DNA of 39,085 bases. It comes from a virus. The notes under the pieces were generated by a model. The model was not told the DNA's origin and ran no database searches. It saw nothing but the letters and a program-made list of their open reading frames with translations. Shown here one piece after another: positions 1-7,433 of the stretch. The DNA lies in the IMG/VR virus record IMGVR_UViG_3300021376_000141, positions 1 to 39,085 of that record. One strand, 5' to 3'. How positions within the stretch are numbered: position 1 is the stretch's first letter; each line of letters begins with the position of its first letter. Both the position numbers and the translations under genes were made by a program.

Positions 1-150
1 AACTCCTGACGCGTCAAAACCAAGACGCCTTGCATTGCTGGCACCACCGCTTATCGTCGCAGTCCCGCGTAGATTTGATTGACCGTCTACATCGAGAGCA
101 GCCGTCGGCACCACCCCCACGCCAATGCGCCCATTAGCGGCGGTGTAGAG
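1..150. repeat. Left copy of 150-bp terminal direct overlap
   Basis: Bases 1-150 match 38936-39085 at 147 of 150 positions. The only differences are at 127, 133 and 136. Both copies lie in the same reading frame of the tail-fibre gene, and all three differences fall at third codon positions without changing the amino acid. I read this as the overlap left when a circular or circularly permuted genome was assembled, with the two ends drawn from slightly different strains. A true internal duplication of a 50-residue fibre module is the alternative. Confidence 0.9.
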
Positions 151-1770
151 GTAGCCGGAGGAGTCGAGGGTGAGCTTGGTGGTGTCGTTGGTTATGAAAT
201 AGAACGGATGATTGGTCGTCGTTCCCGCGATCAGGCTGTTGTCTGTGTTTGATGTGGCGAACAAGCCAACCGCATTCGGACCACTCACGCGGACAATTCC
301 ACCCGTCGTTCCATGGCAAACAAATGTCGTTCGCCCGTATGCAGGGTTGACCGTCGTTCCGAGAAGCAGGTGGCCGTTGGAGTCGAGAACAACCCGATCA
401 TTGATTCCGTTTGAACCTAGACCAAGATACTTTGAAGTATCAGCAGTCAGTCGCCCATTGCCGGACGCATCGACTGCAACAATCAAATCCCCAACGGTAT
501 TCCCACAAAGAATTCCGCCAACCGCAGCAGTGCTAGATCGGAATGCACCAGAAAACCCAGATGCTATGACGGAATGTAAGTTGTAATTAGGCGACGCCGT
601 CCCAATGCCGAGGCGGTTGTTGGTGTTGTCCCAGAAGAGGTTGGCGCTGAACCCAATCGCCGAGGTGCTGCTGGCAAATGGAATCCGACCCGCCGTGTAG
701 GCACTGCTCTGAGCAAAGCTAAACGCTCCACCCGACAGCACCATGCCGTTGCCGGCAGTGTAGGAACCAGCCTGAGAGAACTTGGTCCAAGTGACTGCCG
801 TGGTGCCCAGAGTGCCGCCAGCGTTGACGTTGCAAACCCAACCGGAATCGGCGTTTGCAGTGCCTCGTTCAACAAACGTGAAGGCAGCAACCAGCTCGTC
901 CCATGTGTTGGCATCCGCCGAACGGGTCATTGCCGCAGCCGGGCCTTGCCAGATGTAGATGCCGTTCTCCGCAGGAGCCGACTGGTCCTTGACCAAGATG
1001 CGGGTGACGCCCGTGGTGAAGTCTGTGGCCGAGTAGACGCCGTCAATAGTGACCGCACCCGGAGCTGAGAGCGTGATGTCGGTGGTGGTGGCAACTAAGC
1101 AGCTCGCCTTGATGTCCAACCCCTGAACCACGCCATCAACATAGTCCTTGTTGGTCGCATCCGAACCCAGCGTTGGAGCCGAGAGTCCAGTGACCGTGGC
1201 CGCTGTGATCGTTCCAGCAGCGAAGTTTCCAGAGGCATCACGCGCAACCACCTTGCTGGCCGTGTTGGCGTCGGTGGCGTCTACAGCGAATGTACGGGCA
1301 ACGGAGCCGTCATAGGTTCCACCAGAGGTGAGGTAGGTTCCCGCTGTGAGGGCGTTGGCTACAGCATTGGCCGTGGTGGCGGTAGTGGCCGACCCGACAC
1401 TCAGACTCGACTGATGCAGCCAGCTCGGAGCACTAGAGCCATTGCTAGCCAGCACCTGACCCGCAGTTCCAGCGGCTAAAAACTGGGTATCATTCGAGCC
1501 GTTCTGATAGACCACCTGACCGGCACCGCCGCCAGCAAGGTCCGTAGCGAGGCCAGAGGTGAAGCTGCTGATGTTGGTGGAGTCGACCAGTGATCGAATG
1601 TTGGCACCGTCCCACCACTTCAGGGTCATTGCCCCGGTGGTGTTCAGCCAGAAGTAGCCATAGTCACCTGCTGATGTCAGTGGCGTCGGATCGCCCGCGT
1701 AGTTGAAGACGCAAAAATCTTGGACCTGATTCTTGCCAAGGGTGATCGAGTTGAGGAACGGGATTGCCAT
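1..1770 (-). CDS. Tail fibre protein, N-terminal part (runs off left edge)
   Basis: The frame is open from the ATG at 1770 to base 1 (590 codons, no stop) and continues off the window. Joined to 37967-38935 across the terminal overlap it gives a 912-residue protein in register. The first part is a Gly/Ala/Ser/Thr-rich fibre stalk containing a segment typical of phage fibres (residues about 230-330: DYVDGVVQGLD, then TRILVKDQ and NGIYIW). Next come head-like blocks of the LGIGTASP / RIGVGVVPTAALDVDG type found in trimeric beta-structured fibres. Likely role: host recognition at the tail tip. There is no Shine-Dalgarno sequence before the ATG, only an A/C-rich leader. The start lies 12 bases from the end of the upstream fibre-like gene. 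The product class is a confident call from composition and repeats; the receptor is unknown. Confidence 0.85.
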   Translation of the reverse strand, partial: MAIPFLNSITLGKNQVQDFCVFNYAGDPTPLTSAGDYGYFWLNTTGAMTLKWWDGANIRSLVDSTNISSFTSGLATDLAGGGAGQVVYQNGSNDTQFLAAGTAGQVLASNGSSAPSWLHQSSLSVGSATTATTANAVANALTAGTYLTSGGTYDGSVARTFAVDATDANTASKVVARDASGNFAAGTITAATVTGLSAPTLGSDATNKDYVDGVVQGLDIKASCLVATTTDITLSAPGAVTIDGVYSATDFTTGVTRILVKDQSAPAENGIYIWQGPAAAMTRSADANTWDELVAAFTFVERGTANADSGWVCNVNAGGTLGTTAVTWTKFSQAGSYTAGNGMVLSGGAFSFAQSSAYTAGRIPFASSTSAIGFSANLFWDNTNNRLGIGTASPNYNLHSVIASGFSGAFRSSTAAVGGILCGNTVGDLIVAVDASGNGRLTADTSKYLGLGSNGINDRVVLDSNGHLLLGTTVNPAYGRTTFVCHGTTGGIVRVSGPNAVGLFATSNTDNSLIAGTTTNHPFYFITNDTTKLTLDSSGYLYTAANGRIGVGVVPTAALDVDGQSNLRGTATISGGASNARRLGFDASGV

Positions 1771-1782
1771 TGTGTCGTGAGG

Positions 1783-2391
1783 TTAGAAATTCAGGTAAGC
1801 TGTTCCGGTTTGCGCTCCGGCTAAATGGATCTTGCAGGTGTTGGCATCGACATACTCGACCTCAACGTATCCACCACGGTTTAGCGGGTTCATCACAAAC
1901 GCAGTCGGGTATGCGTTGAGGTTGTGGTTGATGACCCACGGGTTGGCTGAAGTGCCCTGCGTGTGGACATAGGTGGTTGCCCCCATCGTGGTGCGCTGCG
2001 CAGAGGCCGTGGCATCGTCCAACAGGGCCTTGCCTGCGGTTGTGATGTCTCCACCAAGCTTGGCCGTCGTGACAACCCCATTGGCAATCGTCGTGGCGTT
2101 GCTGTTGGCCGTGGCCGTGACGTCTCCGATGAGCGCAGCACGCTCGAAAGTGACCTGCCCAGCGGTGGCCCAGTTGGCAACCACCGTGGTGGAATCACCC
2201 ACCACACGCTCCAGCGTCAGCGTCCCATTTACAGACTTGACCAGATACTCCGCGTTGACAGGAGCGCCAGCCGCACTGACGAGGTTGTAGAGGTCGGTGA
2301 AGTTGCTGTTCGACTTGATGAAGGCATTGCGAAGGGGATCCCCTGTCCCGTCATTCGCTGCCGTTCCAACGTCGATGACTTGCTGCGCCAT
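1783..2391 (-). CDS. Short tail fibre / baseplate-type structural protein
   Basis: A 202-residue protein. It opens with a DVGTAANDGTGDPLRNAF-type motif followed by NSNFTDLY, a segment that recurs at the N-terminus of many phage tail fibre and whisker proteins. The middle (about 85-135) is a Thr/Ala-rich repeat with VTTAKLGGD. The C-terminal 60 residues (HTQGTSANPWVINHNLNAYPTAF, ending GTAYLNF) match the small beta-domain that caps many phage fibres. A related cap, with DVDHNLNSREVTV, ends the large fibre encoded next to it. It is probably a fibre or fibre connector made together with that gene. The start codon is 4 bases from the preceding stop, and no strong ribosome site is seen. Confidence 0.7.
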   Translation of the reverse strand: MAQQVIDVGTAANDGTGDPLRNAFIKSNSNFTDLYNLVSAAGAPVNAEYLVKSVNGTLTLERVVGDSTTVVANWATAGQVTFERAALIGDVTATANSNATTIANGVVTTAKLGGDITTAGKALLDDATASAQRTTMGATTYVHTQGTSANPWVINHNLNAYPTAFVMNPLNRGGYVEVEYVDANTCKIHLAGAQTGTAYLNF

Positions 2392-2394
2392 GGC

Positions 2395-2766
2395 TCAGTA
2401 CTTCTTGTGGAATCGAGTGTTGGTGGGTGCATATCCGAACTGCAACCGCGTTCCCCCACATTTCACGCGCACCTCAGGGTTGTCCCGCTCCACCTCTCGC
2501 AGGAACCCGTTATCGCGCCAGCACTCGTATCCCAGTTTCTGCCCCCAATGATGGAACAAGGTGGGGTCCACGCGCATGCGAAGCTGACCAACCCCATCTA
2601 TCGACCTATGGATCTTCTCGGACTGCTTGGCGATCCGTTTCTGATGGATCTCCGCATGAACGAGCTCCTTGTTGTATCCGGTCTTGAGTTCCTTGAGCAC
2701 TGCGTGGTGCATGTGTTCAGGGATCCCATCGAGTGCGCTGCTGAGTATTGGGTTGGTGTTTGGCAT
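2395..2766 (-). CDS. Conserved hypothetical small virion-region protein
   Basis: A 123-residue, charged, His-rich protein that I do not recognise with certainty. The N-terminal two thirds look helical (IPEHMHHAVLKELKTGYNKELVHAEIHQK...). The C-terminal third (DPTLFHHWGQKLGYECWRDNGF...) is compact and aromatic, and resembles small conserved phage proteins that lie between capsid and tail genes. The terminator after the capsid gene sits just upstream and its T-run ends three bases before this ATG. Expression therefore presumably depends on read-through or on a weak promoter. No membrane segment or signal peptide is visible. Confidence 0.6.
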   Translation of the reverse strand: MPNTNPILSSALDGIPEHMHHAVLKELKTGYNKELVHAEIHQKRIAKQSEKIHRSIDGVGQLRMRVDPTLFHHWGQKLGYECWRDNGFLREVERDNPEVRVKCGGTRLQFGYAPTNTRFHKKY

Positions 2767-2768
2767 AG

Positions 2769-2805
2769 AAAAAAGGGAGCACCCACCACCTTGGCAGATG
2801 CTCCC
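2769..2805 (-). terminator. Intrinsic terminator after the major capsid gene
   Basis: On the minus strand a GGGAGCA / TGCTCCC stem (2799-2805 with 2775-2781) is followed at once by six T residues (2774-2769). The 17-base loop can form a further small helix. It lies 18 bases after the capsid stop codon and just before the next ATG. It probably lowers transcription of the tail genes relative to capsid. The strength cannot be judged by eye. Confidence 0.7.
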
Positions 2806-2822
2806 CGTCTTGAGATTTAGGA

Positions 2823-3899
2823 TTAGGACGCGCCGTTGAACATGCCAAATCCCTGCGCATTTTTGACGACCAAACCAGCGATGGTCTGGACCAAACGAGC
2901 AGGACCACCGCCAGCGTCAGGCAGGTCCTTGACCTCAGGCAGCTTGCAGTAGCGGATTTCGACCATGTCCATCGGAATCACATAACCCTTGAACGCCTGA
3001 TTGCTGAGGCTCACCGGAGAGGTGCCTGTGTTGCGAGATCCTAAGAAGGTCGTCGGGCTCAAAAGAAGGGTGCCAAAGTCGCCGGTAAAAATATCGATGG
3101 ACGACTTGAACGTGTCGCTGGAGAGGTCCTGATTGAAGGTACGGACCGCGGTCGCAGCGATGGTGTTGCTGTTCAACGTCACCGAGGTGGAACCCGCGGT
3201 GAGATTGGTGAAGGCACGCTTGAGGGTCGTGCCGAGAATGCAATCATACGAACGGAACACGCCGGTCGCACCGTAGATGGCGGTCAGCACATCCTGCACG
3301 CTGCTCTCAGTGAGGGCGGCGCTGGTGACAGAGCTGACGGCGCCGGAGGCCGGTCCGTAGTTGCCGCCGGAGTAGGTGGCAGGCAGACCGACGCTGCCAG
3401 AGGCAGGGGTGCCGGTAAGCCAGTTTCCGAGCGAGGAGGTGAGATAGGCGTTGGTTGAACCGTTGTCCGCCTGCGCCGTCTGATTGGTGCAGAGGAACGT
3501 CGACTCCATGTCGCGCTTGATCTCGATGAGCTTCTTGCTGATGCCGTTGGCGAGCTCGTCGGTGACACCGGCGACGTTCTGGGTCTCGGCGATGAAACCG
3601 ATGCGCAGATCGCGGCGGAACGCCTGAGCGAAGTTGCTCTGACGAGCCCGATTCAGGACAGGGTTGGATGCATTGCCGACAGTGACGTCGGTGCCGTCAA
3701 CAACACCGGCAAGAATCGGCGCGGCGTGAGAGTCAACTTGCCAATCGAACCGCACATTTCCCAAATCCCTCCCCTTCGGAGCTTGGCTCACAAATGCGGT
3801 GGATTTGGCATCGACAATGGCGATGTAGTCGGCGAGTTCCTCGCGGATGGCCGAACCGGAAGAGTTCTGGTTGGCCTGAGTAGGTTGAAGCAGTGGCAT
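2823..3899 (-). CDS. Major capsid protein (SU10 / DUF5309-like)
   Basis: A 358-residue protein forming the icosahedral shell. The order of elements fits the SU10-type capsid family: an early helical region (AIREELADYIAIVD), a region VRFDWQVDSHAAPILAGVVDGTD, then NPVLNRARQSNFAQAFRRDLRIGF, and a long helix ELANGISKKLIEIKRDMESTFL. A Ser/Gly/Thr-rich insertion follows, then the C-terminal half (SYDCILGTTLKRAFTNL ... FGTLLLSPTTF ... MVEIRYCKLPEVKDLPDAG). The gene follows directly after the scaffold gene. Its start has the clearest Shine-Dalgarno in the region (AAGGAAACACC before ATG), with the scaffold stop TAA overlapping it, as expected for a highly translated gene. A terminator follows. Family membership is inferred from this layout. 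Confidence 0.85.
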   Translation of the reverse strand: MPLLQPTQANQNSSGSAIREELADYIAIVDAKSTAFVSQAPKGRDLGNVRFDWQVDSHAAPILAGVVDGTDVTVGNASNPVLNRARQSNFAQAFRRDLRIGFIAETQNVAGVTDELANGISKKLIEIKRDMESTFLCTNQTAQADNGSTNAYLTSSLGNWLTGTPASGSVGLPATYSGGNYGPASGAVSSVTSAALTESSVQDVLTAIYGATGVFRSYDCILGTTLKRAFTNLTAGSTSVTLNSNTIAATAVRTFNQDLSSDTFKSSIDIFTGDFGTLLLSPTTFLGSRNTGTSPVSLSNQAFKGYVIPMDMVEIRYCKLPEVKDLPDAGGGPARLVQTIAGLVVKNAQGFGMFNGAS

Positions 3900-3908
3900 G
3901 GTGTTTCC

Positions 3909-4937
3909 TTATTTTAGCAGTGTGCTCTGAAGCAACTTGGCCAGTTCGGTCGATGAACCAGTCTGCATGAACTTCTGCTTCGCAATTTTGGCCTGAGTCA
4001 CCGCGGCATCGGTACGGACTGGGCTGGCTTTGGGAGCGGAAGGCTGTCTGGGGGCCACCTTGACGGGAGCCTTAGACACCTTGCTGCTCTTCTGGCGTTC
4101 CAATCTCATGCGTCTGCCTTCGAGGAAGTCGCCGATCGCGATCTGATGGTCCGGAAACATCGCAAGCTGCGGCATCTGCCTCAGCACCTGCTGCGCCTCC
4201 GAATAGGTCGGATTCGATCGATCCTTCCACCACGGGTACACTGTCTCAGCAACCGGCTTGACCTGCTTGTATGTCGTCAGGAACTGGTGCCTCGTCGGAA
4301 TGTGGACATCAATCGCGTCCTCGACTTTTCGTCGAATGGCCTTGATGTCCTCCGCGCTGTACTCCTTCCCTGCGACCTCGCAGCCATCGGCATTGTCCTC
4401 GCACCACCGCCGAAGATCTCGAGCCTTACGATACTCATCATTGAGTTTCGCTTCGTCCCAGATATCGGCGAACGGATTGTCGGACTGACCGACTGCTGCC
4501 ACAGGTGGCGCCTGCTGCAGCTCCTCGAGCTTCCTCTGCGCATCATTCAGCTCCCGCTCCAAGGCTTCCGCTTTGGCTGCGGCCTCCTTCTTCTGAGCAA
4601 CCAGCTTGTTGATCCGCTTCTGAACACCCGAAGGGTCTTCGGCAGCTACACCGTCGTCTGACTCTGACTCTGATTGCGAAGCAGCTTCCTGCTCGCCGGA
4701 CTCGTCCACGGTCGTTTCCCCACCGTCCTCAGACGTCTCGGAGGTCTGAGTCTCCTCGGCAACCGGCTCGTCCCCACTCGAGGCTGCTGGCTCCGGTTCT
4801 TCGACGGTTTGTTGGCTCTCCGACATGCGGTTGGCCAACAGTTTTGCCAACGCCGACTCGTCGAAAGTCATCGGGTTGATCTTCGGTGCCGTGTTTTGGG
4901 GGGGTGTCGCTTCCCCGTTCTGTGCTTCGGAGGTCAT
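3909..4937 (-). CDS. Capsid scaffolding protein
   Basis: A 342-residue acidic protein, translated just before the capsid gene. Residues about 40-100 are almost entirely Glu/Asp/Ser/Gln and look disordered. Residues about 104-142 form a strong coiled coil (VQKRINKLVAQKKEAAAKAEALE...). A helical middle follows, and the C-terminus is basic (RRMRLERQKSSKVSKAPVKV...) with a short terminal helix. An acidic low-complexity N-terminus, coiled coil and basic C-terminal capsid-binding tail are the usual features of scaffolds, and the position between portal and capsid is the usual place. It should sit inside the procapsid and leave during maturation. No protease domain is visible. Confidence 0.8.
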   Translation of the reverse strand: MTSEAQNGEATPPQNTAPKINPMTFDESALAKLLANRMSESQQTVEEPEPAASSGDEPVAEETQTSETSEDGGETTVDESGEQEAASQSESESDDGVAAEDPSGVQKRINKLVAQKKEAAAKAEALERELNDAQRKLEELQQAPPVAAVGQSDNPFADIWDEAKLNDEYRKARDLRRWCEDNADGCEVAGKEYSAEDIKAIRRKVEDAIDVHIPTRHQFLTTYKQVKPVAETVYPWWKDRSNPTYSEAQQVLRQMPQLAMFPDHQIAIGDFLEGRRMRLERQKSSKVSKAPVKVAPRQPSAPKASPVRTDAAVTQAKIAKQKFMQTGSSTELAKLLQSTLLK

Positions 4938-4977
4938 GCTGGTTTAAGGCCCTGCAAGTCGGGCGCAGAGTCAGGGT

Positions 4978-5038
4978 TTTAACGTTAAACCCAGAACGTT
5001 GTGAGCCTCAATGCAGTGCTTTAACGCTAGCGTCAAGC
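4978..5038. promoter_or_regulatory. Palindrome-rich intergenic spot with TTAACG motifs
   Basis: The 95-base gap between the scaffold and the preceding small gene holds a perfect 12-base palindrome TTTAACGTTAAA (4978-4989), then GAACGTT (4994-5000). It also holds an imperfect inverted repeat centred on ACGCTAGCGT (about 5023-5034) that carries another TTAACG (5021-5026). CpG-centred palindromes of this kind are typical LacI-family operators, and this phage encodes a LacI-type helix-turn-helix protein. A promoter or operator for the scaffold-capsid pair is an inference, and no clear -10/-35 pair was found. Confidence 0.35.
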
Positions 5039-5281
5039 CTGTTCTTGAGTTTTGTGTTCCAGTGGGAGACCCGAATCGGCCAGAAACGACTTCAGGTCGC
5101 TAACAGAAGCTGCCCTGCCGCAGTTGTATGCCCTTCCCTCCGCTGTGAGGTTGGAATTTATTGCTGCAGACACCTCGTCGGTAATGAAATCGGCGAAGAC
5201 CTGCCGCAGAGCCTGCACGATGGGCTCGTCGGCGCCGAGAGATTTGAGGATCTCCTCGATTTTGGATTCAGACAGTCTCAT
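5033..5281 (-). CDS. Small hypothetical protein between portal and scaffold
   Basis: An 82-residue protein that I do not recognise. It is mostly helical, starting RLSESKIEEILKSLGADEPIVQALRQVFADFI and ending with a polar tail. The start codon overlaps the portal stop by four bases (ATGA), so translation is probably coupled to the portal. Its position suggests a role in head assembly, for example a portal- or scaffold-associated protein, but nothing in the sequence proves it. Confidence 0.65.
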   Translation of the reverse strand: MRLSESKIEEILKSLGADEPIVQALRQVFADFITDEVSAAINSNLTAEGRAYNCGRAASVSDLKSFLADSGLPLEHKTQEQA

Positions 5282-7374
5282 TGGGCTGGAACTCCAAGGC
5301 GTCCGGTGACGGCGTTCTGTTGTTGGGTGACCGAGAACTGCAAATTCTCGATGAACTTCTGCAGGTTGGCTTGGAAGAGCGGATCGCTCTGAGCCTGCTG
5401 CTGGTATTTTGGGTTCGCCTGCAGAATCTGCTGGGCAAAGTTGAGCCTTGCTTGAGCTGTCGGGTCGTTCTCACGCAGTTTCGGCGGGTTACCGAGGCTA
5501 ATCAGACCCAGTTCATCGTTGGTCTCGTCGAACATCTTCTGAGACGCCGGTCCGGCCTGCATGATGAGCTCGTTGGCCAGCGTCGGATCGATCGCACGCA
5601 GCGCCAGCCCGACCAGCTTGGAGCGATCCACGACTCCGACCGAGTCCAGCGGCAGCACCAAAGACGACAACGCCTTGAGCTTCTCGGTGACAAGATCTGT
5701 CTGCAGCTCGCGGACGTCGAACTTCAGGCTGACATCGAAATCCTGCACGTTTGTGGACAGCGGCGTGGGACTTCCAGTGACTCGAACGATCTCTTCAGGG
5801 CCGATGTACTGAAGCGTCAAACTCAACACCTGCCGGAACACCTCGGTCCAGCCGTGCAGCCAGTTGTTGACGATGCGCTGCTGCCGCATCTGGGTCAGCG
5901 CAGGAGGAACCTTCTCTGTCGGCCTTCCAAAGTACCTATCGACCTGCGTCTCGATGGCGGTGATCAAGTTGAAGGCCACGCTTGGCTCACGAGCCGGAGG
6001 CTGCAGGAACGAAATCTCGCCGGGCCTAAGCACCGGAATCTGCACCGCAGGTCCAAGCCGCAGATTTCCACCACGAGTCTTGGGCACCTGAATCGGCGGA
6101 ATCGTGTTCAGGCTGGTGTAGTCGAAGATGCTGTCGCGCTGGGCTTTGATCTCGTTCTGCCACGTCATGCAGACCTCAGGAACACCACGGCTCTCAACGA
6201 TCTTCCGGTGGATGATCTCAGAGCGCCACACGACGAACGGGTACTGGCCATGCTCGTAGTCCAGCAGCTCGAACTTGCCCCACGCACCACCCACCTGCGG
6301 CGAGAACACAGTGCAGAACACGCCGGGAACACCGTCTTCATCCAATGCCTTCTGGTAGCCGTACACTACCTCGATCAGATTCTCACGGTCCAGCAACGCG
6401 TTGTTTGTCAGCCCGATGGTGTAGGTGTAGTCGCTGAAGTTCGAGAACTTGCCGCGAGTCGCAATCGCCTGCTTGGCCCATTCCTCGTCCCACTCGTCCG
6501 TCTCCACATGCTGCATCACTTCCACCTCGGTCATGTAGCAACGGCGAAACACAACCCGCGCACTCTGGATGTCGGTCGTCTCCGGCGGGAACGCAATCTC
6601 ATCGTATGGCGCCAGAGCCGCGATGCTCGGAGCGTTCTTGATCATCGTCGGCACCGGAAAGTCGCACTCACCCTCCTCACGCAGGTCCTTCACGCACTCC
6701 AATGCCTTGCGCTTCTTCAAATTTGGAAACGCAGCCATGAGCAGCTCTGCCATCTGATCGGTGGCCTCAGGATTTGCCAACAGGTTCGGCAGATCCGCCA
6801 GCACACTCCCCTGCGGACTCTGAGCCGCAATGGCCATGAGCTGCTCCACGGTGACGTACTGCTCCTTCTGACCCATCTCCTGCTGCCAGCTCACATGCGC
6901 ACCCGCCCAGCCGTAGGTCCACAGGTACTGACTCAGTAGCTCAACCTCGCGGGTCATGTCGTTGTAGAGCTTCTGGTTCATCACCCAGTCCATCAACGAA
7001 TGCGCCGTCACCGAGGTATCGATCGTGCGCACGTTGGTCGGCGCCACCCGCAGCATCGAACGCCAAAAAGCCGTGGAACACACGTCGACCAATCCATTGA
7101 CCACCTCGTCCGCCAACGGAATCCGCGTGTCCGAAGCCCCGTCCCACGGAAACGCCATCTTCCCGTGCGGCTGGTTGGAACTCCACTTCTTGCCATCCTC
7201 GCTCTGGCCCTGCCAACGGCAGTACCGCGTGTTCTCCGACTGCTCGACCCTCGAGCCAATCCCGTAGTCGGTCGCCGCTCGTCGCAGCTCCTCGGTCAAT
7301 GCCGTCACGTTGGGCTCTGAGCCCACATGGGCCATGATGTCGCCGGAGTTCTTGTAGGTCGTCTCGTATTCCAT
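5278..7374 (-). CDS. Portal protein
   Basis: A 698-residue protein forming the dodecameric ring at one capsid vertex, through which DNA is packaged and ejected. It matches large podovirus-type portals. The N-terminal region has WSSNQPHGKMAFPWDGASDTRIPLADE and then MLRVAPTN. A helical and wing region follows, with YPFVVWRSEIIHRKIVESRGVPEV and a long crown-leading segment EIKAQRDSIFDYTSLNTIP. A clip/stem region comes next (VAFNLITAIETQVDRYFG), and then a Gln-rich helical C-terminus (NFAQQILQANPKYQQQAQ). It lies directly after TerL and before scaffold and capsid. The ATG has a usable ribosome site (GAGG, a few bases upstream). The length fits SU10/P22-type portals, and the C-terminal helices could form a barrel. 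Confidence 0.85.
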   Translation of the reverse strand: MEYETTYKNSGDIMAHVGSEPNVTALTEELRRAATDYGIGSRVEQSENTRYCRWQGQSEDGKKWSSNQPHGKMAFPWDGASDTRIPLADEVVNGLVDVCSTAFWRSMLRVAPTNVRTIDTSVTAHSLMDWVMNQKLYNDMTREVELLSQYLWTYGWAGAHVSWQQEMGQKEQYVTVEQLMAIAAQSPQGSVLADLPNLLANPEATDQMAELLMAAFPNLKKRKALECVKDLREEGECDFPVPTMIKNAPSIAALAPYDEIAFPPETTDIQSARVVFRRCYMTEVEVMQHVETDEWDEEWAKQAIATRGKFSNFSDYTYTIGLTNNALLDRENLIEVVYGYQKALDEDGVPGVFCTVFSPQVGGAWGKFELLDYEHGQYPFVVWRSEIIHRKIVESRGVPEVCMTWQNEIKAQRDSIFDYTSLNTIPPIQVPKTRGGNLRLGPAVQIPVLRPGEISFLQPPAREPSVAFNLITAIETQVDRYFGRPTEKVPPALTQMRQQRIVNNWLHGWTEVFRQVLSLTLQYIGPEEIVRVTGSPTPLSTNVQDFDVSLKFDVRELQTDLVTEKLKALSSLVLPLDSVGVVDRSKLVGLALRAIDPTLANELIMQAGPASQKMFDETNDELGLISLGNPPKLRENDPTAQARLNFAQQILQANPKYQQQAQSDPLFQANLQKFIENLQFSVTQQQNAVTGRLGVPAQ

Positions 7375-7433
7375 CGCGTCCTCGCTATTGGTCAGATGAT
7401 CTCAAAAAGCAATATCCGTGTCCCCTTAGTGAA

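Noticed and set aside
5281-6939. A long plus-strand open frame opposite the portal gene
   Set aside because: It is Arg/Leu/His-rich, matches no family and mirrors the portal codons. The portal reading on the other strand is clear.
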